Below, piece by piece: positions 48,798 to 61,650 of a stretch of 62,000 nucleotides of DNA (the stretch's first letter is position 1; each line of letters begins with the position of its first letter). Under the pieces are notes generated by a model that ran no database searches, was not told the origin of the DNA, and worked only from the letters and a program-made list of their open reading frames with translations. The stretch is from Symbiodinium natans. Lineage: Eukaryota > Sar > Dinophyceae > Suessiales > Symbiodiniaceae. The translations under genes were made by a program, and so were the position numbers. Where the stretch lies: assembly GCA_905221605.1 (NCBI GenBank), contig CAJNDS010002829.1, forward strand, positions 82,501 to 144,500, given 5' to 3'.

Positions 48798-51727
48798 TGC
48801 AAGGGATCGCGGAAGTATTTACGAATCCCCTTTTCTTTAGTCAGAGATGGTCGCAAAAAGCAGCGGCATAGAAACTGAAGGGCCGGCGGCTCTGTATTGA
48901 CCTGCTCTTGGGTCTGGAACCCAACCTCCGGCAAAGCCGAAACATGTTCGTGCATACCTCGCAGTTGACGGATGGTGCCCATCCTCTTGCTCCCCGCGAC
49001 ACCAGTTCGCGGCCTGGCGGGCGTGTGATGCCCTGGTCTCTGGTTCAAACCGTGGTGTTGCACTCCATCATGAACCCTGAGCTGAGCTATTTACGACACC
49101 TTCTGCAGGAACCTCAAGTTAATTGCGTGCCGTTTCAGGGGACCGCAGTGTACGGCCCTAGGCACAGGACAGCATCCCTGACCCTAAAATCCTGTGGCCT
49201 AAAGCCCAAAAACCTAGGCCGCATAGAGGTGTTTGGTGCACACAAGGTCCGGCTAAACAGCCTGCTTGGTTTTATTTGGCTCCAAAAAGCCTCTGGGACG
49301 GAGTTGTCATGTCGACGCCATGTGTGTTCACATAAACGCTGAAAAGTCCTGAAACTATCCTGACGTCAAGCACAGAAACAGTGTCGATTAAGATTCTGCC
49401 GGTGCCAGCTGTCTGCCGAACGACTTCCCTTCAGCTTAACTTACCTCCAGGCTCCCAAGTTCTATTCAGACTTATAAATTCCTAATTAGATCTACTGGTC
49501 ACTTATCTGCTCGTGCCATCCGTTGACGGCCTGGCTGCCAAAGACCTGCAATGCAGCTGTAACGCATTGTACAATAACGCACGGTGCAATCGTATGCAAT
49601 CGTATAGCGATGAGCTGCAAGTAGCGCTCTAGTAACTCTACATGTGAGGCATCGGCTTCCAGGCTGACTCCACCATCGGTAGGTGCGAAAGAACGTAAAC
49701 GGGATTCTGACTCGTTCTCCTGCAGCACAATGAGAAGCCACAAACAGTCTACATAAAGTGTCGACGAGTGCACATTTGCTGCTCATGCCAAAGCCAGATT
49801 GAGGAAATTCACCCGAACCCACATGTGCACACGCGTCAACACGTCCTGTATCGACGGAATTCCAAGGCGCCGCTTTTGAGCATGTAGAGCGCTGGCTCTG
49901 TCATCACGATGCCCTGCACAAGACTGTGCTTTCGATTGCGTGGTTTCTTGAACTCTTAAAGCCGGCCCACGACCCATCAGAACACAGGACAAGCAGGCAT
50001 AAGCAGGCCTCGTACGTAAACTTGTAGCCTGGATACAACTACAAAAGCTTTCCCGAACATAGTGACTCAATGCACCTGAGCTTTGCCTTGAGGAAACTTC
50101 CGAAGGCTGAAGTACTGAGATGGGTGATCCATCCTGCACATCTGCGAACCATTGCTCAGTGACTCATCAACCCACCATGAGCTCTACAACTCTACAACTG
50201 GTCAGACTTCTCGTCATTACCACGAGACAGCAGATAGCAGGACAAACTCCAACATACTCAGAATAGCCTTTAGCTGGAAAGCCTACCACGAGGACGAGTA
50301 CATCGGATGCCATTGGATGTCCTGTACTCTGCCTCGCTGATGCCAGGAAGACGATCATTGAAGAAACGAATCCTCGCCATGACCTGACATCAAAGCTAGA
50401 GCAGTGCACCGGATGTGGTTACACCTTGGTTTGCCGTATCCACCTTTTACAAAACTTTTGGAACGCTGTTGAAAAACAGGCATGATCTTCCATGTCTTGT
50501 GCTCATGCCTGGTGCTTAGCTGCCTTAGCTCACCTTGACACTTTTACAGAAGCAGGTTGCAGCAGGTCATGCACACATACCTCGAGGAGCATGAGGAGCA
50601 TCAGATCTTGTGTGCTTCTCAGCCCCCGAGCCTCCGTCAAGACATGAAGGACGTGCTGCCTGAGCATGTCCGTCGGTTCTGCACAGAAAACGCCAGAACA
50701 TGCAGGGGCCCGTTCATGTTGTGTCAGGCATGGTGCAAGGTTCGACCCGGCAAATATTTTTCGATCACATCATACAGTTCCTGCTACCTTCTGTACCCCA
50801 GTACCCGGATGTCCAAAGATACAAGTTGTAGCAACTGGCAGCAATTGCTTACTACTGACCGACCATACCTTGCCGAGATGCTTCTCCAAAATCATCAATC
50901 GACATTTCGTTCGGCATCTCAGTGGCTGACAACATGATGTCATTGGACACTGTTTGACATCAGCACTCGCTCTCATTCCTGCTCTGGCGTCTTGTCAAAT
51001 AAGTCAAACCTATAAGTTGGCCTACCCTGCCTTCGTCCCTGGCCCGGGCAACTCTTCGAACTTCAAGCCACGAACACAACGCCTTTTTGAAGCCCCCCTA
51101 GTGATCCGTTTTTCCAGCTTGCGTGGTTCCGGAGACGGTTGCTTTGGGCCTCCTGGAAATTTTGTGCGAGGCCCCAGACCTCTGGGACTAGTCAAGAGTC
51201 TGCCGAGGCTCCAGGCGAGCAATATGGAGCAACCATGCGAAAATTCGCAGCGGCGCATGAGGGTTCAGAAGTAACGTACGTGATGCGACACTCGGTGCAC
51301 ATTCTTTGCATGATGCCTGCGAAACGAATGCGTCACGTAGACCGTTTCATCTACAGAGGTGTAGAAACAAAACAGCTTGCAAGACGAGAGATATCAACTT
51401 GGCTCCATACCGTAATCCTCTCCCGCTATACCCCCGCCCTCGTTTAGAAGGGCTTGGCTTGGCTTTGCATCTCCAACACTACGGACGGACGTCGGGTCCC
51501 ACAGCCACGGAACTATGGTTCCGCAGTGGTTTGAATCCATGGACTTCTGGTCTGATGGTACTAGTATTTGCGCGGCCCCACAACAGACATGCGCGAAATT
51601 GTAGTCCCACGGTATTTGCGATGGAAAGCATCGCGGAGTCTGGAGATGCCATAAAATTAAGCACCTCTAAAGCACAACGTGGGCCGAGGCGGCAGGTATA
51701 GCACTCATACACATATTGAGAGCATAA
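48798..51727. other. No recognised gene
   Basis: No domain is seen. A protein-like plus-strand stretch lies at 50557-50690 (MHTYLEEHEEHQILCASQ and DVLPEHVRRFCTEN), possibly an exon. Flanking splice sites are not clear. Near 51520-51540 the sequence GGTTTGAATCC resembles a tRNA B box without a matching A box. Confidence 0.4.
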
Positions 51728-51776
51728 ACGTATACATACATACATACATACATACATACATACATACATACATACA

Positions 51777-51825
<49 letters not shown>

Positions 51826-51832
51826 TATATAG
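51728..51832 (+). repeat. (CATA)n then (TA)n
   Basis: About 18 copies of the tetranucleotide CATA run straight into about 14 copies of TA. Minus-strand frames read as Met-Tyr-Val-Cys strings from the repeat. Confidence 0.98.
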
Positions 51833-54800
51833 TACATGCTGACTAATGAGTACCGACAACATGTCTTTAGTATCTTGCAGGGCGCGCTAAGGGCCCAGCC
51901 TTACGGTGGCTGCTCGAGGCTGCGTATTCTTCAGAGCCAGCTCTCCGAAGCATGCAGGCCTCATCACGAAAGAGCACAACTCGGCTGCGATAAACTGCAG
52001 CCGGATAGAAATATTAGAAATGTTGGCTGTTAACAACTGTGAGCTCCTCCGAAAAAGTAGATGCATGACAGGAATCTCGACAAAGAGTGCAAGAAGTGCC
52101 AATCACGGTCACTGTGTGGAGGGAGCTGAGTGCCGCTACGCTGGTAGAGTCACCACGCAAGGGCCCAACACAGATGCCTGCCACACGCTCGGATACAATG
52201 ATGATAATGACCGGACTTGAATACCGTCCACACAACCAGGACATGCCAGAATTGCCTTGCAGAAGCAGCTGAACCTCTCCAAAGTCAAGTACCTCTGATC
52301 CTTGGTCCATGAAAGAAGTGCTCCAGGTCTGCCAAGCGACATTGTGAAAGCGACAGAAACCAAGCACATCCAGACTTCACCTCATACTGGGCCCACCTTT
52401 CGGAAGCCTTTTGAGCTGCGCAAGGCCTCCCGTGGGAATGGCAACGAATGGCATCGAATGCACTGCTGAATGCTAGCGGTGTGTCCAGCAACACGAGCTT
52501 GCAGCTTGTATGATTCACTTTGTAACGCACATGCCGTCACATCTCACATAGGGGCCGGACTTCGACGAGAGTGATGAACCTGGCAGATTGGAACCGCAGC
52601 CCTAGATCTCACTTCAGCTCCTTGCAAGCCAGCATAAGCCAGCCAGCTTCGCTCTCTCATGTCGAAAAGCGTGCAGGTACGAGGCGTCATCATCTTAGCT
52701 GCGCTACAAAGCCACCGAAACCGAAATCAAACAGTAGCCTCAGGGTCACAGGACACGTGGCACACGCATAGAGCAAACTGAGGAGGCCGCACGCTTCAGC
52801 TTGCGCCTCTCTCCTTCTCGAGGAAGCATCTGTCAATTCCCCACAATTTCCGAACTTATTTCCGACTCTTTGGATGCCTTTGGAAGACGCGGACGCGCTT
52901 CAATCGCTGGAAATTTGCCCGCATTTGCTTTTTGGATCTCTTTTGTACTGACCAGCCTCAGGGCCACACTTGTAAACGTCCACCCTTGGCCGGCAACAGC
53001 GGTTCTTTCAACCGTCTTGAAGATCAAGAAAACAGGGTTGATCACACAGATTTACCAAACTTCTGGTTCTACTCTTTAGCTTTGTCCTTTCTTCTTCGTT
53101 CGGCGAGGTTTATGCTGGTTTGAATACTTATTCCCCTACTTTTGTTGCTGTTTCTCTCTATTTACTGTGGACAGCCAGTTCAAGCAGACAATTTTTCTTG
53201 CAAAGGCATGAAGAGCCTAAGGCCTACTGGGGCACATAGAGTCTTGCTCCTCAGGCCCCTGTCAACCCTTCACCTCAGGTTATCTCAGGTTATAATCTCT
53301 CTTTGTGACAGTGATGAGATGTGATGAGCAAGCAGCCATACGACCAGCAGCAGCTGCGGAAGCTACTGGCTAAGAGCATCGAGCGGCGCAACTGCATGCA
53401 AAACTCCACTCAAGGACAGGTCTGGGCCCCGGCGTCCCCTCACACAACACGTAGCAGTTTCCGGGTGGGTCTTGCTGGCGGAAGATTACCTGCAAGGACA
53501 GGTGCGACCGCGCCACAGTGGAAAATGTTTCAGGTGGCCCCGCGGGCCGTCCCTGCCAGCAAAGGAGCCCAAACATGCTGCACCAACTAGAAGCAAACTA
53601 CACGACCGCACACTCGCAGGAGCGCGGCCTGTCCGGCTGGACAGTCCTGCAAGTCGATACGATACAAGCAGAACGCGACCGATACAACACAACGGTGTAA
53701 GATTTCTGGTGTTCACCTCAAGCATCAAAAGGATTTGATGGCGGGTGCTCTTTGGAAACTTCTGCCTGCCATTATCCTTGGGAGCACACATTACCTAGCC
53801 ACCGGTCATTCCAACTTCACGTTATGAGCTCGCGTTTACACCACACCATAAAGTCGGTTAACCTGGCATGCGATTCCAAGGGTGTGAACGGTTAGACCAA
53901 GAACTTGGAGATTCTGGCTGGAAATCCTTGTCAAGAGAGTCCCTGTCACGTAGAAAGACTCATGATGGTACAGAAACTTGGTGCCGAAAAGAGGTGACTG
54001 GAGGTAAAGATCAAGATATGAGAGTTAGACTCGTTAGACCGCATGATAGGTGAACAAGAGGGAAATTAAGGTATTTCTATGTTTTACTATTAGGATGACA
54101 CTAGCCGCCACTAGCCACTTGGAAACAGAGGTTGGGTCTCAAGGTGCGACAGGAAGATTCCGGAAGGTCATAAATGAAGAGTTACAGTCATAGCGTCCTT
54201 TTCCTAGACCATGTGCTCACGTCCCAGAATTCCTACTAACAGGAGCTTTGTACTGAAGCACTGGCACTATCTGACACTTATGTACTGCACCTGTATCCAG
54301 AGACGAAGCACTAGCATCGACACATTTCAGTCCCGTCGCCTGCCACGCAGTCCTTTGTGCAAGACGGTCGATGGTGCCAGGTCGCTCTGCCTTTTTGTGC
54401 GAATTGATAGCTGACGTAGCTGATGTAGCTGAAGCTGCGAGTTGGACAGGGGGCGGGGTAATTCAGACGACATCGACGTGGCATTGACGGGATCGAATGC
54501 GTCGGAGGCGTTCAGCTTCTACGATTCTGCGACATGTCGAAGCCGATCAAAAGCCTCCATGTCCATGAAGAAGTCCAGCTGCCTGCCAACATCAAGCGAA
54601 AGATAAACCAGCCTTTGGCAGCCACAGCACAGATTCTGCCTGAGGATGGAGGCAGCCTTCAAGCTGTCAGCAGACCGGCTAGTGATCTCCTTGAGAATTC
54701 TCCTTTCCGGAGGTGAAGGAGCAACTCAAGCTTGCGTTTGCCCTCCTTGGGACTCCAAAGTGTCCAAGCCCATTTTGGGTCCGGAGCCCTGGGTGGGAGT

Positions 54801-55290
54801 TGGCCCAGCGGCCAATGGGTTCAAGGGCCTTGGCTTCAGAGCTCATCCACTCAGAGGACCCACTATGGACCACTATGGGCCCCTATTCACCCTTATGGAC
54901 TGTCATACGACCAGCCTCTGACCCCCCTTTGACCCTCTGCACCCGGCCACTGCACCCAGCCAGGCCGAGGCGGTGTGCACAATTATCATGATGAGGCTGA
55001 CTTTCCCCTACGGCGAAAATACAGAAAAATCCTCGACCATGCACTCTCACTCTCAAACACCACGTGCATCTTGGATGTGCATAGCAGCGGGTAGCAACTA
55101 ACCCCTCGCATCCTGTAGACGAAGCGCGGGATCACAAGGAACTCACAGTCCTGCAAGCACCTGGGTCGAGCAGAGCATGCGACTTGTACTCAGCGAATGC
55201 CTGGAGCTCGACCTGTTGCGGTACTGTCCCTACGAGAAATGCACGTCAGCATGTCCGTACATCAAACTCCCTATCCTCTGTTTCGGTGTG
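51833..55290. other. No recognised gene; scattered protein-like stretches
   Basis: Protein-like minus stretches near 52240-52360 (VLDFGEVQLLLQ and LADLEHFFHGPRI, with AG|G and GC/GT edges) and a plus stretch at 53324-53400 (MSKQPYDQQQLRKLLAKSIE) may be exons. At 54534-54600 a plus frame reads SLHVHEEVQLPANIKRK. None has a recognisable domain and none could be joined in phase with confidence. Confidence 0.35.
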
Positions 55291-55799
55291 CGTGGGGGGG
55301 GGGGGGGGGGGGTCTTTTGCGGCATTTTGTTGGTTTTCGGGCGTCCTGTCAAGGGATTTGCTTTACAAGGCATGCCTTTTTCCCTGAGTTTTGTTGGGTA
55401 TGTTGTTTTGGCTTTTGGGCTGCTGGCTACGGGGCAAAGAGACTAAGGGAGAGGTAAGAAACGAGGATTAATTCTGGAGGTGAAAGGATACGTGAGTAAC
55501 AAAAGATTAGTTTCCACCCGTGCACACTGCTGCAGTTCACGCTTCCTCTTTGTTATTGGCGGGAATGCATGCTCGCATGATGGGGATGGGGTTGGGACAG
55601 GGTTCACATGTTTTGAATCAAGCGGCGCAGCAAGCCATTCGCAAAGATCGTGCCAGCATGATGGGGCTTGGACAGGATTCATATGTTGTGAAGCAAGCTA
55701 GACAGGCTTTAAAACAGAGGGGGGGAGGTGTTTGCAAACACGATGCTCGCATGATGGGGTTTGGACAGGAATCATTTCGACACAAGCTCGCACCGCTTT
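55291..55799. other. Poly-G run and GATGGGG copies
   Basis: A G-run lies at 55293-55312. Three loose copies of a unit with CATGATGGGGNTTGGACAGGATTC...TTAAAACAG occur at about 55570, 55655 and 55745. No gene recognised. Confidence 0.6.
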
Positions 55800-56005
55800 A
55801 AAACAGCGGTGGTGTTGACTGACTCACTGACTGGATCAACAGGGCTGCGGACAGATCGACTGCCTGACTGACTGGATCCGCGCTTTGGATAGACCGACCG
55901 ACTGCCTGATTGACTGGGTCGGTGGGTCTGTGGACAGAGGCTCCGACTGACTGACGGACCGGTTCGCAGACCAACATAGACCAACCAACTGACTGGCTGA
56001 GTGCG
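55800..56005. repeat. GACTGACTG minisatellite
   Basis: Imperfect units built on (GACT)GACTGGATC / GACCGACTGCCTGAC repeat across the stretch. The minus frame reads Val-Ser-Gln-Ser strings. It lies just downstream of the cyclic-nucleotide-binding exons, probably within their gene's intron. Confidence 0.85.
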
Positions 56006-56129
56006 TGACAAAACGCACAAGGCCGAGCCGGGAACCCAAAAACCAAGAGTACGTTCGGGAATCAAGGATATTTGGGGCAATTCCAGCAGCAGACACGGTC
56101 GTTTTTAAAGAAGAGGACCGATTTTCGGT

Positions 56130-56230
56130 CTTCCGCATTCCATACTCCGGGGTTCGGCACTCCAGGAACTCTGTGGGGATTCTCTGCGGTTGGGCACTCC
56201 ACATACTATCGGGTTGGGCACTCCAGCCAC
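56130..56230 (+). repeat. GGGCACTCCAGG minisatellite, short copy
   Basis: Three units of the family seen at 47925-48560: GGTTCGGCACTCCAGGAACTCTG, GGTTGGGCACTCCACATAC and GGTTGGGCACTCCAGCCACC. Same orientation as the main array. Confidence 0.85.
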
Positions 56231-56475
56231 CACAAAAAGATGCCCAACAAGAACCCCACCCGATGTGGGAGGGGGTAGACATTGCACATTCGCATGTTCT
56301 ACCCCCCCAACCCTCCCAGGCCACGGTACTGGTGAGTCGACCTACCATAGAGCTCATCTCGTTCATATCGATAAGTCTGGATGAGTTCTGAATACAAACG
56401 GTAGCACCACTGTTCAAGCACCGCAATGCAGACATGGACCCTCCAATGGTGAGAGACGTTAACCGAGGATCGTGC

Positions 56476-57122
56476 TCTATGCTTGCTGCACGAGGTTTAT
56501 CATTCTGTAGTGCCATCTCCCCAAAGATGGAGCCCGCACCTGAAGTTCTGAGGCGCGGTTCATAATGGTCGTACACTGCAGCGTGGGAACTGGGCATTCC
56601 ATCGCGCAATCAGGTCATGTAATTGACTCACTGAAGAACGACCAAGAATCGCACATGAATACAACATGTTCAATCATGTTAACATCTGGCACCCAAAGTC
56701 ACAACCGTCTCGCCGAGGCATGATTCCTTGCCACAAGCACAGAGCCAGGGTCGCTGAAGAACTTGGCCACACGTTAAACCAGCAAACTTCCAGACCAAGC
56801 CCTCAGGTCCTGTGGACACCAAGTGCAGTGACCTTCCGCAGTCTTGTAACGCGGATTGTCCTCCTGTTTGGAACGAGACAAATAATCACTTGCGGCTTGT
56901 CATTGACGTACGACACTGGTACGACCTGCTGCAGCTGCTCGTAGAGGGTCATGTCCCTTTCCGCATCATCAGCCTCAGCCTCGACAGTCACTCTTGGAGA
57001 TCTGTTGAAGTGGCGTGCTGCATGTCAGAAAATGACACACGCGGCCTCAAAAAAAAAGCTTCAAATGTGCAAAATGTGATACGCTTGTTTGCTTCAAAAT
57101 GCTTTGGATGCAGTTCAGCTAA
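56476..57122 (-). CDS. Cyclic-nucleotide-binding domain protein, four exons
   Basis: Exons 57122-57093 (LAELHPKHFE), 56979-56926 (AEADDAERDMTLYEQLQQ), 56863-56833 (EDNPRYKTAE) and 56539-56476 (G-AGSIFGEMALQNDKPRAASI) join in frame. The last carries the phosphate-binding cassette of a cNMP-binding domain: FGE-x-AL followed by PRAAS, with the Glu and Arg that contact the cyclic nucleotide. Donors are GC, GT, GT and GC. The three exons before it would form the preceding beta-strand insertion. Families with this cassette include PKA regulatory subunits, PKG and CNG/HCN channels. The rest of the gene is missing, so which one cannot be said. A further exon may lie near 57430-57460 (IEQFPALEQTIRLSS). 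Confidence 0.75.
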
Positions 57123-58480
57123 CTGCAAGTAAGCCTGAGCCGGTCCTTCGCCCCTGGCCCGCGGAACATTTGAAGGCTGCGCTTCGCTTCGCGTCGCTTC
57201 GGGTTTAAGCTTGCAGGTAGCTGTTTTTTTCTTCTGGGTGCCGGTTTTGTAATAGTGCTTTATGTTGATGGCTTTGGGAAAATCTGGCTTGTGGATGATG
57301 GGGATTGGGTTCAGGATTCACCCCGTCGGCCGCGTGGTACCTGGTAGTGTGGACCTGACCCGTGGTCGCCTACACTGCTGTCTACCACTCTCGACGATAC
57401 GATGATAAGCGAATGGTCTGTTCAAGTGCTGGAAACTGTTCGATCCTGTCAATGCAGCAGAAAGAATTGCGGCTAACAGGGCACTGAGACTTTAAGAAGA
57501 CGGCCTTACGAGCAGTAGCAAACACGGCCAGATGATGTCACACAAACATCGGCTTAGTAGTAAAGGATACTCGGCGGTCTTCACAGCAACCGATCATCGT
57601 TTGGGCATTGTCTTCTACTTCAATCCTACATCGCAAGTCACGTGTTGTTCAGGCATTACATACGATGCCACGTTCGAACCGGAGACGGGACCGCAAAAAC
57701 ACAGTCGCAAGATGTCGCAAGGGTCACCGTGAGTACAAGACTTGTGACAGCACACGCTGCAGGGCAGCTACTGCGAGCAGGCGGCCTTCTACTCTCTGAC
57801 CGGATCTTCTGCACAACACTGATTTCACACTGATTATCGCTGACTTCATGTATTGGGGAATTGGGGGGCGGCTGCGCTGACACGAAACAGAACTGTGGAC
57901 AGGGGCTACTCAGGAGCATCGTCGTGCAGATGCACAAGAAGCAGGAAAACACACCTAGCTGCATTGCCTGAGGTCTTCCCGCAATCTGGTTAGCAAGAGC
58001 GGATGGATTTTGAAGAAAAACTGATTCGTGGGTTTTTCTGTTTGCGAGAGAGAGAGAGAGAGAGTGAGTATGAGTATGAGTGCGGAGTGTGAGAGGAGTG
58101 CGAGCGAGCGCTGCATCGTATCATGATTCGCCTTCGTGTCGTCGACGGCTTCTCCGGCTTGCACGACAATGGTCAAGACACTTTGCATGGACCTCGATAT
58201 GTCAAAACAAACTGAGAAATAGTGAATACGTTAATATGACTTTTACATACCCTGCACAACTGGCTAATGACTGCTTGACAGTTTGTCGGATTGCCGCACC
58301 TCCGTCTCAAATGCTTCACTGAGGCGTCGGTCTCTGGCTTCTGCTTGGTGGGCTTCTTGGGTGAAGCCCAAGCGAAATACTTCCTCCGTCAGTTTGAGGC
58401 AGTCTGCTTGTCCCCCAAGCAAACACATCTCGTAAAAGACCGCGCCATTAGGGAAAGGTATGGGCGAGGCTTGTTTCTAC
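57123..58480. other. No recognised gene
   Basis: Upstream exons of the cyclic-nucleotide-binding gene should lie here on the minus strand. Only the IEQFPALEQ stretch near 57430-57460 looks plausible. A (GA)n run lies at 58046-58065. Confidence 0.4.
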
Positions 58481-58760
58481 TCCTCCTCCTCCTCCTCCTC
58501 CTCCTCCTCCTCCTCCTCCTNNNNNNNNNNNNNNNNNNNNNNNNNNNNNNNNNNNNNNNNNNNNNNNNNNNNNNNNNNNNNNNNNNNNNNNNNNNNNNNN
58601 NNNNNNNNNNNNNNNNNNNNCTTCCCACTTCCCCCTCCGACTCCCACTCCCACTCCCCCTGCGGCTTCGACTCCGACTCCTCCTCCTACTCCTACCCTTA
58701 CCTCAGCCCCCCCCCCCCCGCCCACGGCCCTGCTCCCTACCCCGTACCTGGACCACCAAA
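58481..58760 (+). repeat. (CTC)n array broken by an assembly gap
   Basis: CTC repeats start at about 58482 and run into 100 N at 58521-58620. C/T-rich CTCCCACTCC-type sequence continues to about 58760. The gap size of exactly 100 suggests a placeholder, so the true array length is unknown. Confidence 0.95.
58521..58620. other. Assembly gap, 100 N
   Basis: One hundred consecutive undetermined bases inside a C/T-rich simple repeat. Frames crossing it have no meaning. Confidence 1.
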
Positions 58761-59272
58761 AAAGCTATTTTCCTTTTTTGCAGGATAGTATCTGTCATCT
58801 ACAATGGTACGACGCCATAGCGTCTGCAGATCACTGTCCTGAGTTGTTGCTCTTCTTCCCCACTCGCAGAACCTCAGCTTGCTGAAAGTGCCAGGCTATG
58901 GATGCCTCTGGCTCAAAGATTTTCTCAACGACTCGCGCACAGACAACAAGAGCCCCTCATGGCAGGGATCCAGCGTACGTCCCTGTACGCTCCCCATTTG
59001 CTTTGTGTCAGGGTCTCGTACCTTGCAAGTGCCACAGAATTTCACAACAGAACGCCCCAACACTTTGCCAGAGTTGATGTCTGTTGATGACTCATCACAA
59101 GATGTACCCAAGGTCCTTCGCACATGCAGGAAAGCTTCGTGCTTTAGGCCGGTGTGTCATGAGAACAGAAGGGCATGATGCTGGGCACCATGCCAATACA
59201 TCCGTGGCTCATGCACTTCCCGAGGAGACGGAGCTGTCAGGAAAAGAATCAAAAGCCAACAGTATGCAAGCC
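58761..59272. other. No recognised gene
   Basis: Frames are open on both strands. None shows a domain or phased splice sites. Confidence 0.4.
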
Positions 59273-59299
59273 GCCACCACCACCACCACCACCACCACC

Positions 59300-59345
<46 letters not shown>

Positions 59346-59435
59346 CCAACACCAACACCAACACCAACACCAACACCAACACCAACACCAACACCAACAC
59401 CAACACCAACACCAACACCAACACCAACACCAACA
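59273..59435 (+). repeat. (ACC)n-(AAC)n-(AACACC)n array
   Basis: Blocks of CCA, then CAA, then the hexamer CAACAC in about 15 copies. The order trimer, trimer, hexamer echoes the larger array at 46263-46880, in the opposite strand sense (A/C-only on plus). Confidence 0.98.
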
Positions 59436-61375
59436 ACGATACGATGAGAGGGCTCCAGATCAGATGCTGTAGCTCTGATTCGGGCAGCTGACTACGTGCG
59501 TACTCACAGGCACACCGGCAGCAGGAAAGTGCCATTGCGCCATACCCAGGAGAAGGCACAAGTGGCTATACACCCAACCAATCCGCCACAAATTCCTGTC
59601 ACTGATGCACTGATGAAACCTGCAACAGAGCCAGGCGTACATCTGTCCTGGCAATGCAGTGCGGAAAGCTTGTGGCAGGCAGCTCCGCCTTTGCAACATG
59701 ATATGCTGGCTTGGATCATCATCCACTCATCTTGCGCTTAACGAAGCGAAGGACTGACTGTTCGAGAACCGCCCCCCGAGAACCGCCGAGAACCGTCGAG
59801 AACCGAAGGTCCGAGGCATGGAGCGCGCAACGCGTCTACATTTTAATAAAGGCATACTGAACGGGCAGAATTGGGCGAGCATAAAGGGCCAGCATCATTG
59901 GCCACGCCATGCCACACAGCATGGCATAACCATGGGGGCTATGGGGGTTGGGTGTCGGACAGCGTTGGCTTCACTGGTGCGATTGCGCGCCACAGAGAAG
60001 GGGGCAATTCGTTTGCAACTGATCACGAAGGCAGTGCAATCTGCAAGCATCACGCTCTCCTCATCCTTTCCACTTTCTTTGAAAATCTTCACGGCCACCT
60101 CGCCACTGACTACGACCTGATCTGCAAAGCCTAGTCTTCAAACACTGTGAGAGCCACAGTGCTGGACAAGGCATTGGCATAGCAATTGCCAGCCGGATCG
60201 TTTTGTCGGAAGACAACCTGCTCATAACGTAAGTATGACAAAAATGCCAGGGGAAGCACCGCCGCTGCTTCTGCTTTGAAGTATGGGGCAGGGGGTAACA
60301 AGCATGCAATGGATTGGATGAACACCAACTTCAAGGAGAAAAAACACCGCACCTGACCAGCTGCTTCCTTGAAGAACTGACACTTCTTGCCTCGATGCCG
60401 GAAGGACAAATGGACCACATGCGAGAGCTTATATTGAGAGCTGCTTCACTCGTCTCAATATTCACTGGGCTCCTCAGTCCAAGGCTAAGCTTCCATGTGA
60501 GCCCATTGTAGGAGGTCTGCAACAGTTCAGAAAATAACTTCGACGCCGAAACGGAAGACTTGAAAACAACAAACTCAAACTCCCCTACAGTACCCCCGGC
60601 CCTCCTGTCACTTGATTGGTTGGACTCTCTTGGCACCATACTTCTATCCGGCTGGAGTCAATCAGCTAGTTGCAGTTGCGACATATGGCACGAAACCAAT
60701 TCGACATGCTGGCCTCCAGTGTCATAAAGTACGGGACACTCCTGCGATCGGGGCAGGTCTTGCAATGCTCTGTCCCAAACACCACAATCACCAGAAATCA
60801 CCACAGTAAATCATCAGTGTTCCAGTCCCTCGCATTGACGATCACAAGCCAAAACGCCGACCCAGAAGAATTTACAGGAACCACGCTAATGGAGAGATCG
60901 TCTAGTTTGACAAAAGCAGGGGCCAGGGGGTCGTACTGTATGAGTTTGCGTGGGAAGGAAAACGATGTTATGATGGCAAATGGAAAAGCAATCTGTCTCA
61001 GCAACTCTAGAATAAGCATGAGTTGCACAGGCGCGCGGGATCCTGAAGTAAGATGCTTTCTGCCTGACGACGCTACCCGACAAGCTTCACAAAGCTTTCC
61101 TCAGCAGCTTCCAGACTCTCAGGCGGCGCTGGTCATTCTGTAGCTCTTCCTCGTTGTCTTCCCTGGTCTTCATCCCTCCTGCAAGCGGAACACCGGAGCA
61201 CCAATCTCAACTTCGAATGGCGTGATGATTGTTGAGAGCATTGTTGTACTCTTGACAACTACAGTTAAGTTCTCTTGTTCCATGCAACGAAAGGAAACCC
61301 GCGCCGGCACGCTGGTCTGTCCCAGTCGCCACAGCGAAACGAAACGCTGCATCAGAAGGAAGGCATTAGCTTCGA
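59436..61375. other. No recognised gene
   Basis: GAGAACCG copies cluster at 59764-59805. Frames at 60061-60420 and 60670-61143 are open on both strands without a domain. No phased exons found. Confidence 0.4.
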
Positions 61376-61379
61376 GGGT

Positions 61380-61650
61380 AAGGTGTGTAACAGAAACCAA
61401 AGGGAATGTAACGGAAATTACACCGAAAACCGAAACGGAAAGCACGAAAAATTGTAACGGAAATCATGTCCGCAAGCCTGGAAACCAGACGCAGGTGTAA
61501 CGGAAACCAACCCTAAAAACCTCAACCTAAACCAACCCTAAACACTAAAGCCTAGACCCTGAACCCTCCCGCGTTGGTTTCTGTTACGCCCCGGCAAGGT
61601 TTCTGTAACGGTTTCAGGCCGGCAGTTTCCGTTTACAACCCGCCAATTTC
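61380..61650. repeat. TAACGGAAACC repeat flanking telomere-like core
   Basis: The left part has GTAACAGAAACC, GTAACGGAAATT, GTAACGGAAATC and GTAACGGAAACC. The middle (about 61510-61566) has CCCTAAA-like units. The right part has the reverse complement: GGTTTCTGTTACG, GGTTTCTGTAACG and GTTTCCGTTTAC. The whole is an imperfect inverted repeat around a telomere-like core. Confidence 0.8.

Noticed and set aside
47888-49063. 391-codon minus frame with Trp-Ser-Ala-Gln-Pro repeats
   Set aside because: It reads through the GGGCACTCCAGG minisatellite, and the reverse copy at 13 kb gives the same words on the other strand.
51728-51832. CRISPR-like array
   Set aside because: A plain CATA/TA microsatellite without spacers; the genome is eukaryotic.
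58291-58885. Frames crossing the N gap
   Set aside because: One hundred undetermined bases in a simple repeat; translation is meaningless.
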